The notes under the pieces were generated by a model. The model ran no database searches. It saw only the letters and a list, made by a program, of their open reading frames with translations, and had not been told where the DNA came from. The translations under genes and the position numbers were made by a program. Below are positions 36,556-43,777 of a stretch of 64,000 nt of DNA, in pieces. How positions within the stretch are numbered: the stretch's first letter is position 1; the number at the start of each line of letters is the position of its first letter. Source of the DNA: Sinomonas cellulolyticus (GTDB taxonomy: Bacteria > Actinomycetota > Actinomycetes > Actinomycetales > Micrococcaceae); assembly GCF_014656475.1 (NCBI RefSeq), contig NZ_BNCM01000004.1:248001-312000 (forward strand), read 5' to 3'.

Positions 36556-37352
36556 TGGCAGCCATCCCTCCCGCAGGCCGGCCGGGCAGTGGCTCCTCGC
36601 CGCTCTTCGACCCGGCGCGCCACGCCGTGCGCCGGGTCGTGGCCTTCGGCGCCCACCCGGACGACCTCGACTTCGGCGTCTCCGGGACGGTCGCCGGATG
36701 GACCGCCGCGGGGGTCGAGGTGCACTACTGCATCATGACCGACGGCGACGCCGGCGGGTTCGAGCCGGAGCACCGTTCGAGCATCGTGGCGATGCGCCAC
36801 GAGGAGCAGCGCGGCGCCGCCGCTCTCGTCGGGGTCAAGGAGGTCCATTTCCTCGGCTACCGCGACGGGTACCTCGAGCCCTCGCACGAGGTGATGCGCG
36901 ACGTCGTCGAGCTCGTGCGGAGGGTGCGGCCCGACGTCGTGCTCGCCATGCACCCCGAGCGGAACTGGGACCGGCTGCAGAAGTCGCATCCCGACCACCT
37001 CGCGTGCGGCGAGGCCGTCACGCGTGCCGTCTATCCCGCGCTCGAGAACCCGTACGCGTACCCCGAGCTGGCCGAGGCCGGACTCGGGGCCTACCGGCTG
37101 CCGTGGCTGTGGCTGTACGCCGGCCCCAAGGAGAGGACCAACCACTACTCCGAGGTCACGGATTCCGTCGACGCGAAGGTCGCCGCGCTGCACGTGCACA
37201 TCAGCCAGCATCCCGACGCGGCGGCAATGGAGGAGTCGGTGCGGACCCGGATGCGCGCCTCGGCGCAGGACGCCGGGCTGGCTGCTGGGGCGTCGGCGGA
37301 GGAGTTCCACGTGGTCTCGGTCAACAACCCGGAGACGATTGCTGGCTTCTGA
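36555..37352 (+). CDS. PIG-L family zinc-dependent deacetylase
   Basis: 265 residues. Zinc-site motifs AHPDD (33-37) and HPDH (145-148) with FLGYRDGYLEPS between, as in MshB/Mca/BshB N-acetylglucosamine-derivative deacetylases. It could act in mycothiol metabolism (deacetylase or conjugate amidase) but motif content alone does not settle the substrate. Coupled to etfA by TGATG. Confidence 0.88.
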   Translation: MAAIPPAGRPGSGSSPLFDPARHAVRRVVAFGAHPDDLDFGVSGTVAGWTAAGVEVHYCIMTDGDAGGFEPEHRSSIVAMRHEEQRGAAALVGVKEVHFLGYRDGYLEPSHEVMRDVVELVRRVRPDVVLAMHPERNWDRLQKSHPDHLACGEAVTRAVYPALENPYAYPELAEAGLGAYRLPWLWLYAGPKERTNHYSEVTDSVDAKVAALHVHISQHPDAAAMEESVRTRMRASAQDAGLAAGASAEEFHVVSVNNPETIAGF

Positions 37353-37390
37353 GCCCGGGCGCCGGGGAGCACGCGGACGCCTCGTGCCCC

Positions 37391-37469
37391 GTGAAATGGT
37401 GGGTTGGGGCGTGAAATGGTGGGTTGAGCAGGGTCCGGGGGCCCGGCACCCTGCTCAACCCACCATTTC
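37391..37469. repeat. Tandem 20-bp repeat merging into a 22-bp perfect hairpin
   Basis: GTGAAATGGTGGGTTG occurs at 37391-37406 and again at 37411-37426 (20-bp period). The second copy opens a hairpin: arm 37413-37434 pairs perfectly with 37448-37469, and the inner CCGGG/CCCGG can extend the stem. It lies between the convergent PIG-L and trmL genes and probably terminates both; it looks like a REP-type element. Confidence 0.8.
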
Positions 37470-37504
37470 CGCCGGGGGGCGGGCCGGCCGGGACGCAGCA
37501 GGCC

Positions 37505-37972
37505 TCAGAGCTGCGCCCCCGCGTACCCGTTCTGGCGCCACGCCTCGTACACCGCGATCGAGGCCGAGTTCGCGAGATTGAGCGAGCGGCGCGAGGGCAG
37601 CATCGGCAGGCGGACGCGGGCGGTGACCCGCGCGTCGTCGAGCACGTCCTGCGGCAGCCCCACCGACTCGGGGCCGAAGAAGAGGACGTCGCCGGGCTCG
37701 TACGCCACGTCCGCGTACGGGGTGTCCCCGTGGGAGGTGAACGCGAACACGCGCGCCGGCAGGAGGGCCGCGAAGGCGTCGTCGAGGCTCTTGTGCACGG
37801 TCATGACGGCGAGGTCGTGGTAGTCGAGGCCCGCGCGGCGCAGGTTCGCGTCCTCGAAGTTGAAGCCGAGGGGCTCGACGAGGTGCAGCTCGGAGCCCGT
37901 CACGGCCGAGAGGCGGATCGCGTTGCCGGTGTTTCCCGGGATCTCGGGCGTGTAGAAGAGGATGCGGAACAC
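37505..37972 (-). CDS. trmL: tRNA (cytidine(34)-2'-O)-methyltransferase, SPOUT family
   Basis: About 155 residues. FRILFYTPEIPGNTGNAIRL at the N terminus, FNFEDANLRRAGLDYHD, LFFGPESVGLP and LPMLPSRRSLNLANSASIAVYE are the SPOUT knot motifs of TrmL. Methylates the ribose of wobble C34/U34 in leucine tRNAs. I place the start at GTG 37972: a TAGGAT hexamer lies 7 nt upstream and the protein then begins MFRILFYTPEIP as in homologues; the in-frame ATG at 37981 overlaps that hexamer. Confidence 0.93.
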   Translation of the reverse strand: MFRILFYTPEIPGNTGNAIRLSAVTGSELHLVEPLGFNFEDANLRRAGLDYHDLAVMTVHKSLDDAFAALLPARVFAFTSHGDTPYADVAYEPGDVLFFGPESVGLPQDVLDDARVTARVRLPMLPSRRSLNLANSASIAVYEAWRQNGYAGAQL

Positions 37973-37979
37973 GCCCTCC

Positions 37980-37985
37980 ATCCTA
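37980..37985 (-). promoter_or_regulatory. -10 element of trmL
   Basis: Minus-strand TAGGAT, 7 nt, GTG at 37972. Confidence 0.45.
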
Positions 37986-38023
37986 CGGGCCGGGCAGCAG
38001 GTGCCCTGCGGGTAGAGCCCGGG

Positions 38024-39007
38024 TCAGTGCAGCCCGGTCAGGAGCCGCGCGAGCGCGGGCACGAACACGACGTTGGGCTGCGGCCCCGAGGCGAGGAAGA
38101 ACGTGAGCTCGCGGATGAACTTCGCCGCGTTGAGTGGCTCGATCGGACCGTCGGCGCCGCGCCGGACGTCGATCACGGGCTCATGCAGGTTGTCCTCGGG
38201 GGTGAGGACGAGGACGAAGCCCTGGACGTTCAGCTCGGGGAAGAGGTTCTGGAAGTACCGGACCTGGTCGGCGAGCCTCGGCGGTGCGATGGCGCGGCCC
38301 CCGTGGACGAGGTGGGTGCCGTCCCAGGCGTAGTTCCCTCGGGGCACGAGCATCGAGTCGACGAGTGCCAGCCGGTATCCGGCGAGGACGGCGTGGGCGA
38401 TGTGCGATGAGTCGGCGGGGGAGCGGAGCCCGTTGAGCAGCCGCGCGGAAGGGATCGCGGACAGTACGCGCCGCCGGATGAGGGCGGCCGTGAGCTGTTC
38501 TCGCTGGATCCGGGCTTCCGCGCCGAACAGCCCCCGTCGACGGGGAACGCCGTGTTCGGCCCGCGCCGCAGCGTCGGCCGGGATGAGGGGCACGGTGCCC
38601 GGTGCGAAGGGCGGCACGTAGACGGCGGGTTGGCCCGCGGGGTTGCGCTGCCCAGCGGTGCGCCGGTGTGGGTCCTGCTCGGAGCGGAAGCCGCCGTGCG
38701 CCGTCGTGCGCCCTGCAGGGCTCCCCGCTCCGGCCGCTGCCGGACTCTGCGCCCCCGCGCCGGCCTCGGGGCCCCCGGCCTCGCGCTGGGGCAAGGACGT
38801 GAAGTAGCTGCGGTCGTAGGCGGCACGCGAGGCCGCGTGGGAGAGCACCTCATAGGCGAGCGTGACGCGCCGGAACTCGGTGACGTCACCGCCGTGGTCT
38901 GGATGGTGCGTGCGCGCGGCCCGGCGGTAGGCACGCTTGATGTCGCTCTCGCTCGCGGTCACGGGCACGCCGAGCACCTCGTAGTGGGATGGGACGCGGC
39001 CGGGCAT
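38024..39007 (-). CDS. J-domain (DnaJ-like) protein with uncharacterised C-terminal domain
   Basis: 327 residues. N-terminal J domain (SHYEVLGVPVTASESDIKRA; HPD at 35-37; ends near AYDRSYF at 70), which stimulates an Hsp70 ATPase. A ~70-residue Gly/Ala/Pro/Arg-rich linker, then ~190 residues I do not recognise (AILAGYRLALVDSML-like segment; LVPRGNYAWDGTHLVHGG; FVLVLTPEDNLHEPVIDVRR); the YxWDG region is faintly reminiscent of nuclease-related domains. No zinc finger, so not a canonical DnaJ. TACGAT 6 nt before ATG 39007. Confidence 0.85.
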   Translation of the reverse strand: MPGRVPSHYEVLGVPVTASESDIKRAYRRAARTHHPDHGGDVTEFRRVTLAYEVLSHAASRAAYDRSYFTSLPQREAGGPEAGAGAQSPAAAGAGSPAGRTTAHGGFRSEQDPHRRTAGQRNPAGQPAVYVPPFAPGTVPLIPADAAARAEHGVPRRRGLFGAEARIQREQLTAALIRRRVLSAIPSARLLNGLRSPADSSHIAHAVLAGYRLALVDSMLVPRGNYAWDGTHLVHGGRAIAPPRLADQVRYFQNLFPELNVQGFVLVLTPEDNLHEPVIDVRRGADGPIEPLNAAKFIRELTFFLASGPQPNVVFVPALARLLTGLH

Positions 39008-39013
39008 GGGTCC

Positions 39014-39019
39014 ATCGTA
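39014..39019 (-). promoter_or_regulatory. -10 element of the J-domain protein gene
   Basis: Minus-strand TACGAT, 6 nt, ATG at 39007. Confidence 0.45.
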
Positions 39020-39066
39020 GGGTGGCGCGCCGCGTGCAGCCTCCGGGGTCCCCGAGCTGCGGCTGG

Positions 39067-39072
39067 GATAAT
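39067..39072 (+). promoter_or_regulatory. -10 element of the lipid kinase gene
   Basis: GATAAT, 7 nt, ATG at 39080. Confidence 0.45.
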
Positions 39073-39079
39073 CCTCGGC

Positions 39080-40009
39080 ATGCCCTCCCCGACTCGCCCC
39101 AGGCTGGCCCTGGCCGTCAATCCCACCGCGCATGCGGGGCGCGGCGGCGCGCGCGCCCGGGAGGCCGCCTCGCTGCTGCGCGCGAGGGGAGCCGACGTCA
39201 CCGAGCTGTGGCGCGGTTCCGCCACCGAGCTCGCGACGGCGGTGGCGGAGTCGCTGCCGGACGCCGACGCGGTCATCGCCGTGGGCGGCGACGGTGCGGT
39301 GAACCTCCTGGCGAACGTGCTCGCGGGAACCGGCGTGCCCCTCGGCGTGGTCCCGGCCGGCACGGGGAATGATGCGGCCCGTCTCCTCGGTGTGCCCCTC
39401 GATTCCGTGGAGGATGCTGTGGGAGTGCTCCTCACTGCGCTCGAGGCCGGTCCGCGCGCCCTGGACCTGGGCAGGATCGAATGGACCGGCGGCCACCGCC
39501 ACTACCTCGCGGTCGCCTCGGCGGGGTTCGACTCCCGGGTCAACGAGCGCGCCAACGCCTGGCGGTGGCCGCGCGGGCACGCGCGCTACACCCTCGCGGT
39601 CCTGAGGGAGCTCGTCTCCTTCAGCCCCCTGCCGTTCGACCTCGAGGTGGACGGCGTCGCGAGGGCACAGCCGGCCATGCTCGTCTCGGTGGCCAACGGC
39701 CCCTCGCTCGGAGGCGGCATGAGGCTCGCGCCCGATGCGCTCGCCGACGACGGCGTCCTTGATCTCGTGGTGGTCCGGCCGCTGTCGATTCCGGCGTTCC
39801 TCGCCGTCTTTCCCAAGGTGTTCCGAGGGGCCCACGTGGGGCATCCCGCGGTCGAGCTGAGCCGGGTCCGCCGGGTGGCGCTCGGCGGACCCGGGGTGGT
39901 GGTCTATGCCGACGGCGAGCGGGTCACGGATGAGCCGGTGACCATCACCGTGGTGCCCGGCGCCCTGACCGTCCTCGCGGCTACGCGCGGCGGGACGCGA
40001 GCCGGTTGA
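39080..40009 (+). CDS. Diacylglycerol/sphingosine kinase-family lipid kinase
   Basis: 309 residues. LALAVNPTAHAGRG at the start, the nucleotide-binding GGDGAVN (69-75), PAGTGNDAARLLG (92-104), LAVASAGFDSRVNERAN, VANGPSLGGGMRLAPDALADDGVLD. These are the DAGK catalytic-domain motifs; it phosphorylates a lipid such as diacylglycerol. Divergent from the J-domain gene. Its last 29 bp overlap antisense with the doxX-type gene. Confidence 0.9.
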   Translation: MPSPTRPRLALAVNPTAHAGRGGARAREAASLLRARGADVTELWRGSATELATAVAESLPDADAVIAVGGDGAVNLLANVLAGTGVPLGVVPAGTGNDAARLLGVPLDSVEDAVGVLLTALEAGPRALDLGRIEWTGGHRHYLAVASAGFDSRVNERANAWRWPRGHARYTLAVLRELVSFSPLPFDLEVDGVARAQPAMLVSVANGPSLGGGMRLAPDALADDGVLDLVVVRPLSIPAFLAVFPKVFRGAHVGHPAVELSRVRRVALGGPGVVVYADGERVTDEPVTITVVPGALTVLAATRGGTRAG

Positions 40010-40418
40010 GGGCGAGCGCGCCCACGAGGAGCCCGAAGTCGCGCAGCGCGACGTCGAAGCCGTGCCCGAGGATGAGCAGGTTCACGATGATGCCGGCGAG
40101 CCAGAGGGCGACGACGAGGGAGCCCCAGCGCGGCTTCCATGCCACGACCAGGCCCGCGACGACCTCGACCACGCCCACGGCGTACATGAAGGACTGGGCG
40201 CTGACCGGCACGATCGCCGTCGCGAGGGGTGCGAGGTAGCCGGGCCAATAGGTGAGCAGGTTGAAGAACTTGTCAAGTCCGAACAGGAGCGGTGCGACGA
40301 CGTAGAGGGTCCTGAGCAGACGGTAGGCCGGGTCGGCTGGCGCCAGGGCGTGGGTGCGGGCGGCCGCGGCTCGGGTGGCGTGGATGCGGCCATGGTGCGG
40401 GGCTGAGGTGGCGGACAT
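39981..40418 (-). CDS. DoxX-family small membrane protein
   Basis: 145 residues with about four membrane segments (LLRTLYVVAPLLFGLDKFF, ATAIVPVSAQSFMYAVGVVEVVAGLVV, GSLVVALWLAGIIVNLLILG, ALRDFGLLVGALAL). The GLDKFFNLL and VGVVEVVAGL pieces fit DoxX. In mycobacteria a DoxX protein is linked to thiol/oxidative-stress resistance; the role here is unknown. Preceded by AAGGAGAA and by a -35/-10 pair overlapping an inverted repeat. Divergent from a cysteine-rich winged-helix regulator that probably controls it. Confidence 0.82.
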   Translation of the reverse strand: MSATSAPHHGRIHATRAAAARTHALAPADPAYRLLRTLYVVAPLLFGLDKFFNLLTYWPGYLAPLATAIVPVSAQSFMYAVGVVEVVAGLVVAWKPRWGSLVVALWLAGIIVNLLILGHGFDVALRDFGLLVGALALNRLASRRA

Positions 40419-40449
40419 GGGGGTTCTCCTTCCAAAGAGGGTAAGTCAA

Positions 40450-40478
40450 ATTTTAGAAGTCGCACGTATCTAAAACAA
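40450..40478 (-). promoter_or_regulatory. Promoter of the doxX-type gene
   Basis: On the minus strand -35 TTGTTT (40473-40478), a 17-bp spacer, -10 TAAAAT (40450-40455), then a start near 40443, followed by the Shine-Dalgarno AAGGAGAA. One of the best promoters in the window. Confidence 0.65.
40451..40475. promoter_or_regulatory. Operator-like inverted repeat TTTTAGA-N11-TCTAAAA
   Basis: A perfect 7-bp inverted repeat with an 11-bp centre. Its two arms cover the -10 and -35 of the doxX-type promoter, and it ends 22 bp upstream of the -10 of the divergent regulator gene, so one bound dimer could repress both. It is a strikingly AT-rich patch in a high-GC genome. Confidence 0.6.
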
Positions 40479-40497
40479 GAGATCACCGTTTTGGATG

Positions 40498-40503
40498 TAG
40501 AAT
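40498..40503 (+). promoter_or_regulatory. -10 element of the winged-helix regulator gene
   Basis: TAGAAT, 6 nt, ATG at 40510; no good -35, its place being near the inverted repeat. Confidence 0.55.
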
Positions 40504-40509
40504 CGGGCT

Positions 40510-41244
40510 ATGCCCGCCAATGCTGCACTCTCGTGGCGCCAGCGCCTCGGTGCCCTCGCCGCGCTCGGCGAGGACCGACGTCGTGCGCTGTACCTCTATG
40601 TGCGCGATGCTGCCCGGCCCGTGGGGCGTGACGAAGCGGCGGATGCGGCCGGCATCTCCCGCGCCGCGGCCGCCGCACACCTCGACCGCCTCGTGGACGA
40701 CGGCGTGCTGCGCGCCACATTCTCCAAGCCCTCCTCGCGGCGGGGACCGGGATCCGGGCGCCCCTCCAAGTTCTACGAAGCGGCCTTGACGGAGGTGGTC
40801 GCGGCGGTCCCCGAGCGGTCCTACGAGCTCGCGGGAGAACTCCTCGCCGAAGCCGCGGAGCGGTCGATGGCCGGAACCCCCATGCCCGACGCCCTCGCCG
40901 CCGCTGGCCACGAGCGCGGAGCCGCCCTCGGTGCCGAACACGGGAGCATCGAGGCCGTCCTCGACGCCGCCGGCTACGAGCCGGTCCCGGGCGAAGACGG
41001 GACTATCGAGCTGGGCAACTGCCCCTTCCATCGCCTCTCGCGCGGCTACCGGGATGTGGTCTGCAGCCTGAACGGGGCTCTGCTCGCCGGCGCGCTCGCC
41101 GGCTGCGGTGACCAGGAACGCCGCGTCGAAGGCGTGGAGCCCGCCGAGGGGCGCCATGCATGCTGCGCCCGCATCGTCCCACGGGTGGCCTCTACAGTTG
41201 AAGAGTGCCCGTCTACCTCGACCACGCCGCCACCACGCCCGTGA
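40510..41244 (+). CDS. Winged-helix regulator with cysteine-rich C-terminal sensor (SufR-like architecture)
   Basis: 244 residues. N-terminal winged helix (GEDRRRALYLYVRDAARPVG, EAADAAGISRAAAAAHLDRL, wing with SSRRGPGSGRPSKFYE). The C-terminal part holds NCPFHRLSRGYRDVVC and further cysteines: 171, 185, 199, 218/219, spaced C-x13-C-x13-C-x18-CC, close to the ligand pattern of Fe-S repressors such as SufR. Whether it binds a cluster, a metal or thiols is inference. The frame overlaps the cysteine desulfurase start by 40 bp, and the tail beyond CCARI looks unconserved. Confidence 0.82.
   Translation: MPANAALSWRQRLGALAALGEDRRRALYLYVRDAARPVGRDEAADAAGISRAAAAAHLDRLVDDGVLRATFSKPSSRRGPGSGRPSKFYEAALTEVVAAVPERSYELAGELLAEAAERSMAGTPMPDALAAAGHERGAALGAEHGSIEAVLDAAGYEPVPGEDGTIELGNCPFHRLSRGYRDVVCSLNGALLAGALAGCGDQERRVEGVEPAEGRHACCARIVPRVASTVEECPSTSTTPPPRP
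41193..41198 (+). promoter_or_regulatory. -10 element of the cysteine desulfurase gene, inside the regulator gene
   Basis: TACAGT, 6 nt, GTG at 41205, located within the 3' end of the regulator coding region, so the desulfurase can be transcribed independently. Confidence 0.45.
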
Positions 41245-42437
41245 CGCCCGCCGCGCTCGCGGCCTACACCGAGCAGGTCGCCCGCGGCGGCAACCCCTCC
41301 TCCCTCCACGCCCCCGGGCAGGCCGCGCGGCGCGTCCTCGAGGACGCCCGCGAGTCCCTGGCGCGGTCCCTGGGCGCCCACCCCACCGAGGTCGTCCTCG
41401 TCTCGGGGGGCACCGAGGCGGACAACCTCGCCGTGAAGGGCCTGTACTGGGCGCGGCGGGCGGCCGACCGGCGGCGCCGTCGGATCCTGTGCTCGAGCAT
41501 CGAGCATCACGCCGTCGCGGACACGGTGGAGTGGCTCGAGAAGCACGAGGAGGCGGAGGCCGTGTGGATCCCGTCCGACACCGCCGGCGTCACGCGGCTC
41601 GATGCTCTGGCATCGGCGATCGCCGAGGACCCTCAGAGTGTGGCCCTCGTGGCCCTCATGTGGGCCAACAACGAGGTCGGCACGGTGCAGCCTGTCCGCG
41701 CCGCGGTCGAGATCGCCGCCGAGCACGGCATTCCCGTCCACTCCGACGCCGTCCAGGCCTTCGGCCACCTTCCCGTGTCCTTCGCCGAATCCGGCCTCGC
41801 CACGATGGCCGTCTCCGGACACAAGATCGGTGCACCCGTCGGGATCGGAGCGCTCGCCGTCCGCCGCGACACGGTGCTCACTCCCCTCCTCCACGGAGGC
41901 GGCCAGCAGCGGGGCCTGCGGTCGGGGACCCTGGACGCCGCGGGGGCCGCGGCCTTCGCGGTGGCCGCGCGCGACGCCGTGGCGGGGCTCGGCGAGGAGA
42001 CGCGCCGTCTCGCGGGGCTCCGGGAGCGACTCCTGGCGGGGGTCGTGCGGGAGGTGCCGGACGCCGTCGTGAGCGGACCAGCCACGGGGGGCGACGGCGC
42101 TGCGGGCGCCGCCAGGCTCCCGGGCATCGCCCACCTGACGTTCCCCGGGTGCGAGGGCGATTCGCTCCTCTTCCTCCTGGACATGGCGGGGATTGCCACC
42201 TCCACCGGGTCGGCCTGCACGGCCGGGGTGCCCCGGCCCTCGCACGTGCTCCTGGCCATGGGGCGCAGCGAGGATGAGGCCCGGGGGGCCCAGCGCTTCA
42301 GCCTCGGATGGAACTCCACCGAGGCGGACGTCGACGCCCTGCTCGCGGCGATCGGTCCGGCGGTCGCACAGGCCCGTGCAGCCGGGATGGCCGGCCACGC
42401 GAGCCGGATCGAAACGGCAAGCACGCGCCGGGCCTGA
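41205..42437 (+). CDS. Cysteine desulfurase (NifS/IscS class)
   Basis: 410 residues, PLP-dependent. VYLDHAATTPVTP at the N terminus, VSGGTEADNLAVKG, SIEHHAV, HSDAVQAFG, PLP lysine Lys207 in SGHKIGAPVG, persulfide-carrying Cys338 in STGSACTAGVPRPSHVL. Mobilises sulfur from cysteine for Fe-S clusters and tRNA thiolation. MnmA, which needs such a persulfide, is encoded 1.3 kb downstream on the same strand, separated by a gene on the opposite strand. GTG start. Confidence 0.95.
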   Translation: MPVYLDHAATTPVTPAALAAYTEQVARGGNPSSLHAPGQAARRVLEDARESLARSLGAHPTEVVLVSGGTEADNLAVKGLYWARRAADRRRRRILCSSIEHHAVADTVEWLEKHEEAEAVWIPSDTAGVTRLDALASAIAEDPQSVALVALMWANNEVGTVQPVRAAVEIAAEHGIPVHSDAVQAFGHLPVSFAESGLATMAVSGHKIGAPVGIGALAVRRDTVLTPLLHGGGQQRGLRSGTLDAAGAAAFAVAARDAVAGLGEETRRLAGLRERLLAGVVREVPDAVVSGPATGGDGAAGAARLPGIAHLTFPGCEGDSLLFLLDMAGIATSTGSACTAGVPRPSHVLLAMGRSEDEARGAQRFSLGWNSTEADVDALLAAIGPAVAQARAAGMAGHASRIETASTRRA

Positions 42438-42440
42438 GCC

Positions 42441-43685
42441 TCAGACGCCGGCGAGCTCGGCGAGGGGCACCGACGGATCGCGCAGCCGGGCGGGGTCCAC
42501 GCTCGCGCGGGAGGAGATCAGCGCCTTGATCGCCTTCTGCTGCCTCGACGTGTTGACGTTCATGCCCCCGACGAGCGCGCCGTCGCGGACCCACAGCGCC
42601 ACGAAGCCCTCCTTGGCGGACTCCACGGAGTCGATCGAGCCGCGCAGCACGAGCTCGGCGCCGTGCACGAGCTGCCAGTACCCCGAGTACTCCATGCTCA
42701 GGCCGGCCTGGTCCGTGTAGAAGTACGGGGCGATGTCCAAGTTCGCGTCCTGCCCGAGCATCGCCTTGGCGGCGACCTTCCCGCCGTTGAGCGCGTTGGA
42801 CCAGTGCTCGCTGCGCACGTGGTCCCCGGTGAACGGCTGGAGCGAGGACGCCACGTCGCCGGCCGCGAAGATGTCCTCGGCGCTCGTGCGCAGCGACGCG
42901 TCGGTGACGATGCCGTTGCGGACCGCGATCCTCGCCTCCTCGGCCAGGGCCGTTTCGGGTTCCACGCCCACCGATACCACCACGAGGTCCGCGCCCACGC
43001 GCTCGCTGGTGTGGAGCACGACCCCTGCGACGGCGCCGTCGTTGCCCGCGATGAACTCGACGGGGTGCACCCCCAGCCTGAACGCCACCCCCTCCGCCTC
43101 GAGGTTGCGGCGGAAGACCTCGGCGAGCGCCGGCTCGAGCTGACGCAGCACGGTCGTGTGCCTGCCGAGGACCGTCACCTCGTTGCCGTACTCCCGGGCG
43201 GCCGCGGCGACCTCGAAGCCGATCCAGCCAGTGCCGACGACGACGACGCGCCGTCCGCCTGCTGAGAGCTCACTGCGCAGGGCGAGCGAGTCCTGGAAGC
43301 GGCGCAAGGTGTGGACACCCTCCAGATCCGCGCCCGGGATGTCAAGGGTCCGGGGACGCGCGCCCGTGGCCAGGAGCAGCTTCGAGTAGGGCAGGAGCGC
43401 CCCGTTCTCGAGGTGGACCATGTGCGCTGCGGGGATGACCTGCACCGCTCGCTCGCCCAGGAGCAGCTCGACCTCGTGCTCGGCGTACCAGCCGGGCGGA
43501 TTGACGTCCAGCTCCGTCTCGGTGCCCGTCCCCTTGAGGAACTCCTTGGACAGCGGGGGGCGGAGGTAGGGGTTGCGCCGCTCGTCGGCGATGATCCGGA
43601 GAGGGCCGTCGAACCCTTCCTGGCGCAAGGTCTTCGCGGCACTCCCCGCGGCGAGGCCTCCACCGGCAATGAGAATCGGCTGCAC
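42441..43685 (-). CDS. FAD-dependent pyridine nucleotide-disulfide oxidoreductase (ferredoxin reductase type)
   Basis: 414 residues. FAD-binding ILIAGGGLAAGSAAKTL at the N terminus, YLRPPLSKEFL, LLLATGARPRTLDIPG, NAD(P)-binding VVVVGTGWIGFEVAAAA, second FAD motif TSAEDIFAAGDVAS, and a reductase C-terminal domain. No CxxC, so not a disulfide reductase. It resembles ferredoxin/rubredoxin/dioxygenase-reductase components; the electron acceptor is unknown. GTG 43685 has GGAGG 4-5 nt upstream. Converges with the desulfurase gene with only 3 bp between. Confidence 0.9.
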   Translation of the reverse strand: MQPILIAGGGLAAGSAAKTLRQEGFDGPLRIIADERRNPYLRPPLSKEFLKGTGTETELDVNPPGWYAEHEVELLLGERAVQVIPAAHMVHLENGALLPYSKLLLATGARPRTLDIPGADLEGVHTLRRFQDSLALRSELSAGGRRVVVVGTGWIGFEVAAAAREYGNEVTVLGRHTTVLRQLEPALAEVFRRNLEAEGVAFRLGVHPVEFIAGNDGAVAGVVLHTSERVGADLVVVSVGVEPETALAEEARIAVRNGIVTDASLRTSAEDIFAAGDVASSLQPFTGDHVRSEHWSNALNGGKVAAKAMLGQDANLDIAPYFYTDQAGLSMEYSGYWQLVHGAELVLRGSIDSVESAKEGFVALWVRDGALVGGMNVNTSRQQKAIKALISSRASVDPARLRDPSVPLAELAGV

Positions 43686-43765
43686 AGTTCCTCCTGCCTC
43701 GGTCCTGCTGGACGCTGACGCTGCACATGAGGGCCTCCGCCACGGATGCCGGGGGACCTCGACGC

Positions 43766-43771
43766 TAGAAT
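43766..43771 (+). promoter_or_regulatory. -10 element of mnmA
   Basis: TAGAAT, 6 nt, GTG at 43778. Confidence 0.55.
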
Positions 43772-43777
43772 AGACCG

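Noticed and set aside
37973..37981. ATG 37981 as the trmL start
   Set aside because: It overlaps the TAGGAT -10 and would add MEG before the conserved N terminus; GTG 37972 fits homologues.
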